A DNA stretch of 64,000 nt from G963669295 sp963669295 (GCA_963669295.1 OY769938.1:2542001-2606000); one strand, 5' to 3'. Positions 22,214-30,410 are shown, counted from the first letter of the stretch. A program made the numbers and translations. Notes: generated from the letters alone by a model not told the origin.

Positions 22214-23134
22214 TTAACCGTAGCCGCAATTGCCTTCTTTACAATTCAACTCTAGCTCATGATCTTCATAAGCTTCAAATTGCGTGACCCTGTTTTCCAG
22301 CTTTTCTAACATTTCAGCACTCCAGACAAACCCATTAATGATCTTGTTCAATTCTTCCAATATGGCTTCTTGCGACTCCCAATAGCTATTAAATTCAAGC
22401 ATATCTCCAATTAGCAAGTCACGAATCTTCGCGATTTCATCCCGGTAAGGAGAGTCCTCCATGCCCTCCATCAGTTGAAACAGCTTCAAGTGTGTGCCGC
22501 TACCCAATCCGCTTGATCCACCATAATCCCATGTTTGAACAAACCATGTGCCCATATTAGAGCCTTCGTACTCTACAGTTCCCCAGGCAGTTATCAATAA
22601 CTCCATCAGTTTATCGTCTTCATCACCTTCGGTTAAGGCCGCTTTATCACTCAACTGTTGGTAGTCCATCGACATTAAAATAATGGTGCCTTCGGCAGCA
22701 AAAGTAAAGACGATACCAGCAAGGTGAGGCTTTATAAACTCTAACTCTTTGTCCAATACAAATGAAGGATCATCTATATTTTCCCCATACATCTTTTCAA
22801 TTATTCCTTCCAACTCTGTGCTGCCCAGGCTGGTTACTTCTTCTGCTAATGCAAAAACCTGCTTAAAATCTTCGGTAGTGTTTATTTGGTGGAAAGCACT
22901 GAGGTATGCATCGGCCTTTGCTACCCATGCGGCACTGAAATATTCTTCTACCCCTTCTGGTAGTTGCAAGGTGTCTGTCGCTTCAGCCAGGGTATCACCT
23001 GCAAGAATGCTGGTAGGAATGCTATCCATCACAACGGTAGTGGTATCTGTTGTTTCGGTGGGCTCGTTTTGAGTGGGTTCGCTTCCACAGGCAATAAATA
23101 CCAGAGCGATGGGTAAGGCAAATATCTTTTTCAT
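22214..23134 (-). CDS. Lipoprotein of unknown function
   Basis: 306 residues. The lipoprotein signal peptide MKKIFALPIALVFIAC ends in lipobox FIAC, followed by a Thr/Glu/Pro-rich linker (about 17-55). The globular part is mostly acidic and helical: LPEGVEEYFSAAWVAKADAYL, then SFVLDKELEFIKPHLAGIVF, and repeated LEEL/EKLENRV-type stretches. It ends with a Cys-containing GNCGYG tail. The length and composition are typical of surface or periplasmic Bacteroidota lipoproteins. It follows the anti-sigma gene by 68 bases on the same strand. No motif gives an activity. Confidence 0.68.
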   Translation of the reverse strand: MKKIFALPIALVFIACGSEPTQNEPTETTDTTTVVMDSIPTSILAGDTLAEATDTLQLPEGVEEYFSAAWVAKADAYLSAFHQINTTEDFKQVFALAEEVTSLGSTELEGIIEKMYGENIDDPSFVLDKELEFIKPHLAGIVFTFAAEGTIILMSMDYQQLSDKAALTEGDEDDKLMELLITAWGTVEYEGSNMGTWFVQTWDYGGSSGLGSGTHLKLFQLMEGMEDSPYRDEIAKIRDLLIGDMLEFNSYWESQEAILEELNKIINGFVWSAEMLEKLENRVTQFEAYEDHELELNCKEGNCGYG

Positions 23135-23202
23135 AGCATGGTTTTAAGCAATAATATACTATTACTCCATGCTTTAAAGGTAGTAAAAGGAAGGAATTCA
23201 GC

Positions 23203-24351
23203 CTAACGTAGCTCGGCCAATTTCTTACGAGCACGTTCGGCATAGAAGCCGTTATTGTTTACAATGGTATGCATAACTTCTCTGGCTTCATCATCATTGC
23301 CTTTTTGCATTAATGCAAGTGCTTTGTACCACATGGCTTCCTGATCAAAGGTGTTGATGTAATTGTTCAACACTTTATCAAAATATTGAATGGCTTTTTT
23401 CGATTTGCCAATGTTGTAATAACATAGCCCTCCATAAAAATGAGCATTGATGTCGTCAGGAAAATGATCGATAATGATACGATATTCCTTAATGGCAGCC
23501 TTGAAGTGATTTTTGTTGAACTTTTTCATTACCCGCTCCAGGTACTCTTCGTAAGGAATGTATATGGTTTCCAACCCAAAGCTGATGGTACCGGCATTCA
23601 CTTCAGTATGCTTGTTTTCCTGGTTGGCAGGGGTGCCACTCAATTCTTGCTTTACCTCTTTAATGTCGTCGGTATAAAAGTCGGAGTAGTCTACTACCTT
23701 AAGATCTACCATGTAGGTAATGTTTACATTCGACTTTACTGTTTTACTGGTTTCTACTTCAATGGCAGCAGCTTCATCTACTTCAGTAGGATGCATCGTC
23801 ATGGTGTCGATGGGTGTAGCTTCAGGCTGCGCTGGTTCGGGTTGTACTTCAAGGGGTGCTTCTGCCAATGGTTTTTCATCGGTCGTTGCTGGCTGATTTT
23901 CCAGCGTTTTCTCATAAGTAATCAACTCTTCTTCTGCAATCAATTCAGCATTGTCGATTTCTTCTTCGGTAACCACCAATTCTTCTTCAGGCATTGTTTC
24001 AGGGGGGTGGTTTTCAGCAATAACCGGTGGGGTGGTAATAACAGGGTCGTTAGGGTTGTTCCAGTTCATGGCAATGATAATTGCCGCTGCAGCTACAATT
24101 ACGCCAGACGAACCGATGATCCACGATTTATTGGTAGCCCAAAAACCAGAGGGTTGGGTTAATGCGTCAATGCGGCTATTAAGATCGGCAATAGCACCAC
24201 CAGTAATAGGCACTACTGCAAACCCTGCCAATGCTTCGGAGCATAATGCACAGTCAACCAGGTGTTGTTCAACCCGATGCTTTTCCTGTTGGGAAAGTTG
24301 GTCGTTGTGATACAACTCCAACTCATCCCCGGTAAGGCATGTGGATTTCAT
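23203..24351 (-). CDS. Anti-sigma factor with zinc-binding N-terminus, one TM helix and TPR-like C-terminus
   Basis: 382 residues from the ATG at 24351, 11 bases after the sigma-factor stop. The N-terminal ZAS motif is intact: H30-x3-C34-x2-C37, the zinc-binding signature of anti-sigma domains that hold an ECF sigma factor at the membrane. A transmembrane helix (about 73-97, WIIGSSGVIVAAAAIIIAMNW) separates it from a Glu/Pro-rich linker with many TPE-type residues (about 100-210), then about 130 residues of TPR-like helices (for example KKAIQYFDKVLNNYINTFDQE). The C-terminal part is therefore periplasmic and probably detects a protein ligand. It pairs with the ECF sigma gene just upstream. 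Confidence 0.85.
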   Translation of the reverse strand: MKSTCLTGDELELYHNDQLSQQEKHRVEQHLVDCALCSEALAGFAVVPITGGAIADLNSRIDALTQPSGFWATNKSWIIGSSGVIVAAAAIIIAMNWNNPNDPVITTPPVIAENHPPETMPEEELVVTEEEIDNAELIAEEELITYEKTLENQPATTDEKPLAEAPLEVQPEPAQPEATPIDTMTMHPTEVDEAAAIEVETSKTVKSNVNITYMVDLKVVDYSDFYTDDIKEVKQELSGTPANQENKHTEVNAGTISFGLETIYIPYEEYLERVMKKFNKNHFKAAIKEYRIIIDHFPDDINAHFYGGLCYYNIGKSKKAIQYFDKVLNNYINTFDQEAMWYKALALMQKGNDDEAREVMHTIVNNNGFYAERARKKLAELR

Positions 24352-24361
24352 GAATATATGT

Positions 24362-24949
24362 TTACTTAGTGACGAACTCATTGTTTTGCGATAAAATAAT
24401 CTTCAAGTTCCGCTTTCCGTTTTGGATATAACTCTTTACTTGTTTTAAAGAGAATCCGGTTTGTTCGGCCACCTCGTTATAGCACTGCTGTTTAATGTAA
24501 AACAGTTCAACACAGGTTTTTTGTTCAGGCTTTAACTGGTGGATGGCTTGTTCCAGTAGATTCAATTGTACTTCTTTTTCGAGCACTCCTTCTACATTAT
24601 CCTCATGTGATATGTAGGGCTCCACTACGTCCATGTCTTGCGTTTTGGCGGTTATTTTATTGTGTTTCCGCAAGTACATTAAACAGTGGTTTCGGCTTAC
24701 GGTATGCAACCAGCCTTTGAAATTCTTTATGTCGTTGGTCTTCAGGTCTTCCATCAGCTTTTCAAATACTTGCATCACCATATCTTTGGCCTGCTCTTCG
24801 TTTTTCAAGTACTTCAAGGAAACACCCAACACGAGGTGCGAATAGCGCTTAAACAATTCGCCTACAAGTTGGGTGTTGTGTGTAGACTGGTACTTTTTGA
24901 TCAACTCAAGATCAGTAAGCTGTTTTATTTTTTTTGACCCGAATAGCAT
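24362..24949 (-). CDS. ECF-type RNA polymerase sigma factor
   Basis: 195 residues. Region 2 (about 15-85) shows FKRYSHLVLGVSLKYLKNEEQAKDMVMQVFEKL, the -10-recognition helices typical of sigma-70 family 2 proteins; region 4 (about 130-185) ends with a helix-turn-helix (FYIKQQCYNEVAEQTGFS, QVKSYIQNGKRNLK). Regions 1 and 3 are missing, as expected for an ECF factor. It is followed at 11 bases by its likely anti-sigma factor (zinc ZAS motif plus TM helix). The gene before it, 17 bases away, encodes a truncated TonB-receptor-like protein, so the set resembles a surface-signalling cassette. Confidence 0.92.
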   Translation of the reverse strand: MLFGSKKIKQLTDLELIKKYQSTHNTQLVGELFKRYSHLVLGVSLKYLKNEEQAKDMVMQVFEKLMEDLKTNDIKNFKGWLHTVSRNHCLMYLRKHNKITAKTQDMDVVEPYISHEDNVEGVLEKEVQLNLLEQAIHQLKPEQKTCVELFYIKQQCYNEVAEQTGFSLKQVKSYIQNGKRNLKIILSQNNEFVTK

Positions 24950-24965
24950 ACGTTATGCCGTAAAT

Positions 24966-25727
24966 TTAATCGTTTTGCTTTAAACGCTTTTCTTTTTCTT
25001 CACGTTGTTTGCGTGCTTCTTCTCGTGCTTTCCATTCGTTGTATAGTTCAAAGTAGCCTTTTGTTTCTAAAATTACTACACCTCCGGTAGCATCGCCATA
25101 TTTGGCAGGCAACCCACCACTGTAGACCGTTAAACTGCTCATAGCGCTGCGGGCATAGCTGGGAATTCTTCCTGTAACTTTCACTCCATTCACAAAGTAA
25201 ACAGAAGCATCAGGGCGTCCTCCTCTAAAGTATAAATTACCGCTGTCATCCGTTTTTACATCTGTACTCAAGGAAGAGATCAATGCCGCAGGGTCTCGTA
25301 CTACTGCAGTTTTTATCATATCGTCAGCAGTAAAAGTCTTGGCACTCGGGTCTTCCACGTCAATCAGTGGTTTTTTCCATTCTTCAATCACAACCTCGCC
25401 AATGGTTACTCCCATACCAAGGTAAATAGTGTCTAGAAAAGTAATTTTGTTAGGATTTACACGTACTGCTTGCTTAATAAATTCATTGTAGCCGATGAAT
25501 GAAACATGCACATCGTATACTCCCGGGTCGAGGGGCTTTAAAGTGAATCGTCCATCCATATCAGTAGCAGTTCCTAATGGCATTTGCCCAAGCTTCACAT
25601 ATACATTAGCACCAGGCAAGGGTTGGCCGGTTTCGGCATCGTAAACTTTACCTTTTATTTCTCCTACATTTTGTGCGTACAAAGCACCGGTGGCGAGGAG
25701 CATGAAGAGTATCATCAATCGTTTCAT
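24966..25727 (-). CDS. Plug-only TonB-receptor-like protein (CarboxypepD_reg plus plug, no barrel)
   Basis: 253 residues, far shorter than a TonB-dependent receptor (600-1000). A signal peptide (MKRLMILFMLLATGALYAQ) is followed by a CarboxypepD_reg domain (about 22-110: GKVYDAETGQPLPGANVYV, GTATDMDGRFTLKPL, DVHVSFIGY) and a TonB plug domain (about 130-225: NLYFRGGRPDASVYFVNG, SSLTVYSGGLPAKYGDATGGVV). It then ends in a charged helix (KAREEARKQREEKEKRLKQ) and stops; there is no barrel sequence. The open frame is clean and the downstream gene is in normal position, so this is a designed short protein, not an obvious frameshift. It lies 17 bases before the ECF sigma gene. Confidence 0.85.
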   Translation of the reverse strand: MKRLMILFMLLATGALYAQNVGEIKGKVYDAETGQPLPGANVYVKLGQMPLGTATDMDGRFTLKPLDPGVYDVHVSFIGYNEFIKQAVRVNPNKITFLDTIYLGMGVTIGEVVIEEWKKPLIDVEDPSAKTFTADDMIKTAVVRDPAALISSLSTDVKTDDSGNLYFRGGRPDASVYFVNGVKVTGRIPSYARSAMSSLTVYSGGLPAKYGDATGGVVILETKGYFELYNEWKAREEARKQREEKEKRLKQND

Positions 25728-25795
25728 AGTATTTGTTTTTAAAAAATTAATCCCTGTTGTCTTATAGATGCAGGCATTGCTTCATTTCCATAAAC

Positions 25796-25870
25796 TGAGA
25801 AAAATGGCCAGTTGGTGAACGCACTTTTGTTGCGATATTACTTTGGTGGTGACAGCCAACCGGCCATTTT
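25796..25870 (-). terminator. Large hairpin, probably the terminator of the Nfu-type gene
   Basis: AAAATGGCCAGTTGG (25801-25815) pairs with CCAACCGGCCATTTT (25856-25870), 14 of 15 positions and the last a G-U. The loop is 40 bases. On the minus strand the stem ends in TTTTT. It lies about 145 bases downstream of the gene stop at 26016, so it may instead be a separate palindromic element. Confidence 0.5.
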
Positions 25871-26015
25871 ATATTCAGAGTCAAAATTGTTAAAGAACGA
25901 AGGGTTTTAGTTGCCTGTCGTAAATAAGATGCATAGGGAAATGTATTTCCACAAAAGGGCACAGGGAAATTGGCCGAAAAGGTGGCAAAAGCTTATAAAT
26001 AAAGGAAATAGAAGA

Positions 26016-26624
26016 CTAGGCTTCCTCAGCGACTACAGTAGTGACTTCAGGAATAAACTGCTTTAACAGCGCTTCAATGCCCGACTTTAAAGTAACTGTA
26101 GAAGAGGGGCAGCCACTACAGGCACCTTTTAATACTACCGTTACTTTACCCTCGTCAAAAGATTTAAAATGAATGGCACCGCCATCACCCTCAACCGCCG
26201 GGCGTACGTACTCTTCGAGAATGTCAACTATTTTTTGATCCATTTCCGAAGTAATAACGGGAGCTTCGTTATGGGCATCAGCAACAGCTTCGTCGTTACT
26301 GGTTTCAGGCATTTTTTCTACCGCTGGACTGCCAGAGTCGAGGTAACTCTTAATGAATACACGCAATTCAAGGGTCACCATGTCCCAGCTTACTGACTCA
26401 ATTTTAGTAAGGGTAATGAAATTTCCTGCAATGAAAACTCCTTTAATGAAGGGGAAGTTGAACAACTGCTCTGCCAGTTTGGAAGAGCCGATAGTTTGTT
26501 CCTTACTGGTATATTCTACCACATCATCGCCAATAATAATCAAGCGGTTAGATACAAATTTCATGGTCGCCGGATTAGGAGTCATCTCGGCATAAATATT
26601 TACTGGGGTGGCAGTTGCTTCCAT
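26016..26624 (-). CDS. Nfu-type Fe-S cluster scaffold/carrier protein
   Basis: 202 residues. The N-terminal Nfu_N domain (about 5-90: AEMTPNPATMKFVSNRLI, FIKGVFIAGNFITLTKI) is followed by a short acidic linker and a C-terminal NifU/Nfu domain (about 125-200) with the cluster-ligand pair CxxC in KGACSGCPSSTVTLKSGIE. Such proteins carry 4Fe-4S clusters in the cytoplasm and deliver them to apo-enzymes. The domain order is that of Nfu proteins, not of nitrogenase NifU. A perfect -7 element TACCTTTG (26642-26649, minus strand) precedes it, and the divergent metal operon uses its own TATCTTTG element. Confidence 0.9.
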   Translation of the reverse strand: MEATATPVNIYAEMTPNPATMKFVSNRLIIIGDDVVEYTSKEQTIGSSKLAEQLFNFPFIKGVFIAGNFITLTKIESVSWDMVTLELRVFIKSYLDSGSPAVEKMPETSNDEAVADAHNEAPVITSEMDQKIVDILEEYVRPAVEGDGGAIHFKSFDEGKVTVVLKGACSGCPSSTVTLKSGIEALLKQFIPEVTTVVAEEA

Positions 26625-26641
26625 GGTTTAAATGCTTTGTG

Positions 26642-26649
26642 CAAAGGTA
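26642..26649 (-). promoter_or_regulatory. -7 promoter element of the Nfu-type gene
   Basis: The minus strand reads TACCTTTG, a full match to TAnnTTTG, 17 bases upstream of the ATG at 26624. It faces away from the metal-operon promoter at 26713. Confidence 0.6.
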
Positions 26650-26712
26650 GCAATTGATTGTTAAAGAGTTGTTAAGTAACTGCTACAACTTTTTTTGTGT
26701 GATCTCGTTTAG

Positions 26713-26720
26713 TATCTTTG
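26713..26720 (+). promoter_or_regulatory. -7 promoter element of the heavy-metal operon
   Basis: TATCTTTG matches TAnnTTTG exactly and lies 11 bases before the chosen ATG at 26732, predicting a very short leader. A TTTTTTG run at 26691-26697 is a possible -33 partner, 15 bases upstream (shorter than the usual 19). It argues against the longer in-frame start at 26654. Confidence 0.6.
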
Positions 26721-26731
26721 GAGTAGCATTG

Positions 26732-27148
26732 ATGTTAAAAGTGAAGAAAATTCTTCGAAATAGCACAGCTTTCCTATTGGCACTGGTAGTATTGGTGGCC
26801 ACTGTGGGCATTTCTGTAAATAAGGCCATTTGCCTTTCCAGCGGAAAAGTAATGGTAAGTGTGATGAGCACACCCAGCTGCTGTCCGGCAGCGATGGAGC
26901 GGGAGCAACCTGCCAACACCATTGAGCCTGTATGTTGTGAATTTACACAAGTAGCGCAACAGCTTGACGTACGCAATGCACCACTACCACAACTAAAAGT
27001 TACGCCACAGGCCATTCACTTGTTGTGGCAGCCTGTTGAAGTGACTGCTTCGCAAATACTGGAGCAAGATTTTTTCTTTTATACAGATGCCTCGCCACCA
27101 CCAGAAGGCAGGCAACGGCTCATTTTACACCAAACCTTTCTCATTTGA
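26732..27148 (+). CDS. HYC_CC_PP-like small exported protein
   Basis: 138 residues from the ATG at 26732 (MLKVKKILRNSTAFLLALVV..., signal peptide). The mature protein contains a CC pair (PSCCPAAM), an ICLSSG-type Cys, a VCCEF motif and ends with ASPPPEGRQRLILHQTFLI, the pattern of the HYC_CC_PP family that is found with heavy-metal TonB receptors in Bacteroidota. The Cys residues suggest metal binding in the periplasm. It is the first gene of an operon with a TonB receptor (27211) and an HMA protein (29433). The role of this family is not known to me beyond that association. Confidence 0.8.
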   Translation: MLKVKKILRNSTAFLLALVVLVATVGISVNKAICLSSGKVMVSVMSTPSCCPAAMEREQPANTIEPVCCEFTQVAQQLDVRNAPLPQLKVTPQAIHLLWQPVEVTASQILEQDFFFYTDASPPPEGRQRLILHQTFLI

Positions 27149-27210
27149 TTCATGGTTAAAACCGCTTAGCGGAGGCAAATATTATTGTCAATTTTTAACG
27201 ATGAATAACA

Positions 27211-29421
27211 ATGAAAAATTACCTAATTATCATTTTACTGCTTATTGGAGTTGATGCATTTGCACAAAATGTTTCCGGTAAAGTATTGGAAGTGGGTGAT
27301 GACCGAAAAGAGCAACCAGTTATTGGTGCCAATGTTTATTGGTTAGGCACAGCAACTGGTACCACAACCGATGTTGACGGGCATTACTCATTAGCTGCCC
27401 CAGCGCAATTGCCAGCCAGGTTGATCATCAGCTTTGTTGGGTTTGCCAACGATACTATGCTGGTACAAAATGTACCTGTAGAGGGGATGAAGACGGTGCT
27501 AAAGCCTTCCATTAACCTTGGAGAATTTGAGGTGGTAGACCGACAACAAGGCACCACCATTTCTACCATCACTCCTATCAATATTGAAAATATCAGCACA
27601 AAAGAATTGCAAAAGGCAGCATGTTGCAATTTGTCTGAAAGTTTTGAAACCAATGCTACCGTTGATGTGGTAGTGGCCGATGCTATTTCGGGCAGCAAGA
27701 AAATTCAGATGTTGGGATTGGATGGTGTGTATTCGCAAATACAAGCTGAAAACATTCCTATTTTACGTGGACTTTCTTCCAGCAGAGGACTTGATTACAT
27801 TCCAGGCACCTGGGTAGAATCGATCCAGGTAACCAAAGGGCTTGGTCCTGTGGTGAATGGCTATGAATCCATTACCGGACTGATTAATGTGGAGTATCAA
27901 AAACCTGATGACTCCGATAAGCTGTTTTTAAATTTATATGGCAATGCCATGAGCAGAGCAGAAGCCAATATGCATTATGCGACTAAGCTGAATGAAAAAT
28001 GGAGTACGATGTTGTTTTTGCATGGCAACAATACCAGCCGGCTGAACGACCGTAACAAGGATGGCTTTTTGGACCGTCCTGTTGGAACCCATTTTGGCGT
28101 GATGAATCGCTGGAAGTACTTTGGCGAAAAGCGTGCTTTTCAGCTAATGGTAAATGTACAGCAAGAAGACAAGCAAGCTGGTCAAACAGATTTCGACTTT
28201 AACGAAGATTTTGGAACTCCCAATTCATATGGCATCGGACTGAATACTGAACAGTACGAAGTATACATGAAAAATGGATTCTTAATGCCTGAACGGCCAG
28301 ACCAAAGCATTGGCATCATTACATCAGTTTCTAAATACAAAACCAAATCCTACTTTGGGTTTAAAGAGTATTTTGGTGAGCAGCATAGTGCGTACTTGAA
28401 TGCCATACATCAACAAATGTTAGGCAATACCTTTCACACCTTAAAAACAGGGGTGAGTTATAAGGGAGATAAGTTCGATGAGATGTACAACGATTCGTCG
28501 TTTACACGTACTGAATCTGTTCCAGGAGCTTTTGCAGAATATACCTACAACAACAACAGCAATGTATCGGTGGTGTTAGGAGTGCGAGGCGACTACCATA
28601 ACCTATACGGAACATTGTTTAACCCACGGATGCATTTTAAGTACAATTATACCGCAAGAGGAGCAGTGCGCTTATCGGCTGGTAAAGGATTAAGGGTAGC
28701 CAATCCATTTGTAGAGAATGCGGGATTGCTGGCAAGCTCCAGGGAAGTGATTGTGCTGGAACAACCCAATCCTGAGGAAGCCACTAACCTTGGCATTTCA
28801 CTTACCCAAAAATTTCAGTTGTTTGGAGATGATGCCGCTTTTAATGTTGATTACTTTCGTACCGATTTCATCAATCAGGTAGTGGTGGATCTCGATCAAA
28901 ACCCTCAGCAAGCACTGATTTACAACCTGGATGGAGTATCCTTTTCTAACAGTGTGCAAGCCGATTTATCGGTAGAGCCAGCAGAGCGCCTGGAAGTGAA
29001 GCTTTCTTACAAGTATTTGGATGTGAAAACGACATATCATGGAGAATTATTGGAGAAAGCATTGGTGCCTAAAGACCGGGCATTGTTTAACATTGGCTAC
29101 GAAACAGGGGATGAAAAATGGTTGTTTGATGCTACGGTGAATTGGTTTGGACAGAAACGAATTCCCAACACTTCAACAAACCCCGATGGGTTTAGGCTGA
29201 ATCAACACTCTGATGAATTCTATACACTTAATGCACAAATTACTAAAGAGTTCAAATACTTTGAGTGGTACGTGGGTGCCGAAAACCTATTGGACTTTAA
29301 ACAAGAAAATGCCATCGTATCGGCCAACGACCCATTTGGAACATATTTTGATGCTTCCATGATTTGGGGACCGGTGAATGGCAGAACAATTTATTCAGGA
29401 TTAAGATTTAAAATAAGATAA
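27211..29421 (+). CDS. TonB-dependent receptor (probably metal-related)
   Basis: 736 residues. A signal peptide (1-18) is followed by a CarboxypepD_reg domain (about 20-105: GTATGTTTDVDGHYSL), a plug domain (about 115-240: AACCNLSESFETNATVDVV, IQVTKGLGPVVNGYESITGLINV) and a 22-strand barrel to the C-terminus ending RTIYSGLRFKIR. The TonB-box region is at the plug N-terminus. It is an outer-membrane gated channel that imports a metal complex or similar with energy from TonB-ExbBD. Notable is a KAACCNLSESF stretch at the plug start, with a Cys pair, fitting a metal substrate. It lies between the HYC_CC_PP-like gene (gap 62 bases) and the HMA gene (gap 11). Confidence 0.92.
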   Translation: MKNYLIIILLLIGVDAFAQNVSGKVLEVGDDRKEQPVIGANVYWLGTATGTTTDVDGHYSLAAPAQLPARLIISFVGFANDTMLVQNVPVEGMKTVLKPSINLGEFEVVDRQQGTTISTITPINIENISTKELQKAACCNLSESFETNATVDVVVADAISGSKKIQMLGLDGVYSQIQAENIPILRGLSSSRGLDYIPGTWVESIQVTKGLGPVVNGYESITGLINVEYQKPDDSDKLFLNLYGNAMSRAEANMHYATKLNEKWSTMLFLHGNNTSRLNDRNKDGFLDRPVGTHFGVMNRWKYFGEKRAFQLMVNVQQEDKQAGQTDFDFNEDFGTPNSYGIGLNTEQYEVYMKNGFLMPERPDQSIGIITSVSKYKTKSYFGFKEYFGEQHSAYLNAIHQQMLGNTFHTLKTGVSYKGDKFDEMYNDSSFTRTESVPGAFAEYTYNNNSNVSVVLGVRGDYHNLYGTLFNPRMHFKYNYTARGAVRLSAGKGLRVANPFVENAGLLASSREVIVLEQPNPEEATNLGISLTQKFQLFGDDAAFNVDYFRTDFINQVVVDLDQNPQQALIYNLDGVSFSNSVQADLSVEPAERLEVKLSYKYLDVKTTYHGELLEKALVPKDRALFNIGYETGDEKWLFDATVNWFGQKRIPNTSTNPDGFRLNQHSDEFYTLNAQITKEFKYFEWYVGAENLLDFKQENAIVSANDPFGTYFDASMIWGPVNGRTIYSGLRFKIR

Positions 29422-29432
29422 CCTATACCATT

Positions 29433-29801
29433 ATGAAAGCAATAAAAACAAACTGGATCGTGGCCTTATTGGCCTTGTTCTTCGTAACAGGAAGCGTTCA
29501 TGCTTTTGCTGGAGGCGAAGTAAAAGAATTGAAAATCAAAACATCAGCAATTTGCGATATGTGTAAAACAAAGATCGAACACGACATGAAGTTCGAGAAA
29601 GGGGTGAAGAAGGCAACATTGGATGTAGAAACAAAAATTCTCACGTTGCAATACAGAGCAGATAAAACTACCCCTGAAAAATTGCGTAACGCAGTAGCTA
29701 AGATTGGTTATGATGCGGATGATGTAAAGGCAGTTCAAAAGGCTTACGATAAGTTGCCTGGGTGTTGCAAAAAAGGCAGCAGCTGCGATAACGATAAGTA
29801 G
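29433..29801 (+). CDS. HMA-domain metal-binding protein, exported
   Basis: 122 residues with a signal peptide (about 1-27, ending HAFAG). The heavy-metal-associated domain (about 30-100) has the metal ligand pair CxxC in TSAICDMCKTKIEHDM, followed by FEKGVKKATLDVETKILTL and a typical HMA-fold end. A second Cys cluster (GCCKKGSSC) lies at the C-terminus. It probably shuttles copper or another soft metal in the periplasm. It closes the operon started at 26732, 11 bases after the TonB receptor, and is followed by a two-stem terminator. Confidence 0.88.
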   Translation: MKAIKTNWIVALLALFFVTGSVHAFAGGEVKELKIKTSAICDMCKTKIEHDMKFEKGVKKATLDVETKILTLQYRADKTTPEKLRNAVAKIGYDADDVKAVQKAYDKLPGCCKKGSSCDNDK

Positions 29802-29819
29802 TAGTACCCTAAACGTTAC

Positions 29820-29873
29820 AAGGGAGTTTACCTTCCTCCACAGTTTATGTGGAGGAGGTGCTCCCTTTTTTTA
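29820..29873 (+). terminator. Nested-stem terminator of the heavy-metal operon
   Basis: The outer stem AAGGGAG (29820-29826) pairs with CTCCCTT (29861-29867); the inner stem CCTCCAC (29835-29841) pairs with GTGGAGG (29849-29855). A TTTTTTT run follows. The U-run ends 22 bases before the next start at 29895, so a longer start for that gene at 29847 would lie inside the terminator and is rejected. Confidence 0.85.
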
Positions 29874-29894
29874 TTTTTACAAAAAGTTTATACC

Positions 29895-30410
29895 ATGGCC
29901 CTCATCAAAACCGTAAGAGAACACACCCCTATATTTGGAGACAATTGTTACCTGGCAGAAAATGCTACCATTGTAGGAGAAGTAACCATGGGCAACGACT
30001 GTAGCGTATGGTTTAATGCCGTGATACGAGGTGATGTACACTCTATTAAAGTGGGCAATAAGGTAAATGTACAAGATGGAGCCATCATCCATTGCACTTA
30101 CCAGAAAGCGCCTACCATTATTGGCAACAATGTGTCTATTGGACACAATGCCATTGTTCACGGTTGTACCATTCACGATAATGTACTCGTTGGGATGGGA
30201 GCCATTGTGATGGATGGGGTAGTGGTAGCGGAAAATTCCATTATTGCTGCGGGAGCGGTAGTGTTGGAGGGCACCCACATTACTTCTGGATCAATTTATG
30301 CAGGTGTTCCGGCAAAAAAAGTAAAAGAAGTAGGCAAAGAGCTGTTGGAGGGAGAAATCCATCGAATAGCAAACAATTACGTAATGTATTCTGGGTGGTT
30401 TAAAGATTAA
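29895..30410 (+). CDS. Gamma-class carbonic-anhydrase-like protein (left-handed beta-helix)
   Basis: 171 residues from the ATG at 29895. It has the repeating hexapeptides of a left-handed beta-helix (NATIVGEVTMGNDCSVWFN, GAIIHCTYQKAPTIIGNNVS, IGHNAIVHGCTIHDNVLVG) with His residues at the metal positions (IIHC, IGHN, VHGC). Members are often annotated gamma-carbonic anhydrase or acyltransferase homologues; the zinc-site His residues are present, but activity varies in this family. The protein is cytoplasmic. Its stop overlaps the stop of the convergent murI by 4 bases (30407-30410). Confidence 0.88.
   Translation: MALIKTVREHTPIFGDNCYLAENATIVGEVTMGNDCSVWFNAVIRGDVHSIKVGNKVNVQDGAIIHCTYQKAPTIIGNNVSIGHNAIVHGCTIHDNVLVGMGAIVMDGVVVAENSIIAAGAVVLEGTHITSGSIYAGVPAKKVKEVGKELLEGEIHRIANNYVMYSGWFKD

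Noticed and set aside
23440..24162. Long antisense open frame across the anti-sigma gene
   Set aside because: It is rich in Phe, Cys and Trp and lies opposite a well-supported gene with domain motifs; it is a compositional shadow.
25762..25962. Possible 66-codon minus-strand gene between the plug-only and Nfu genes
   Set aside because: It overlaps the long hairpin, lacks any motif or signal and has irregular composition.
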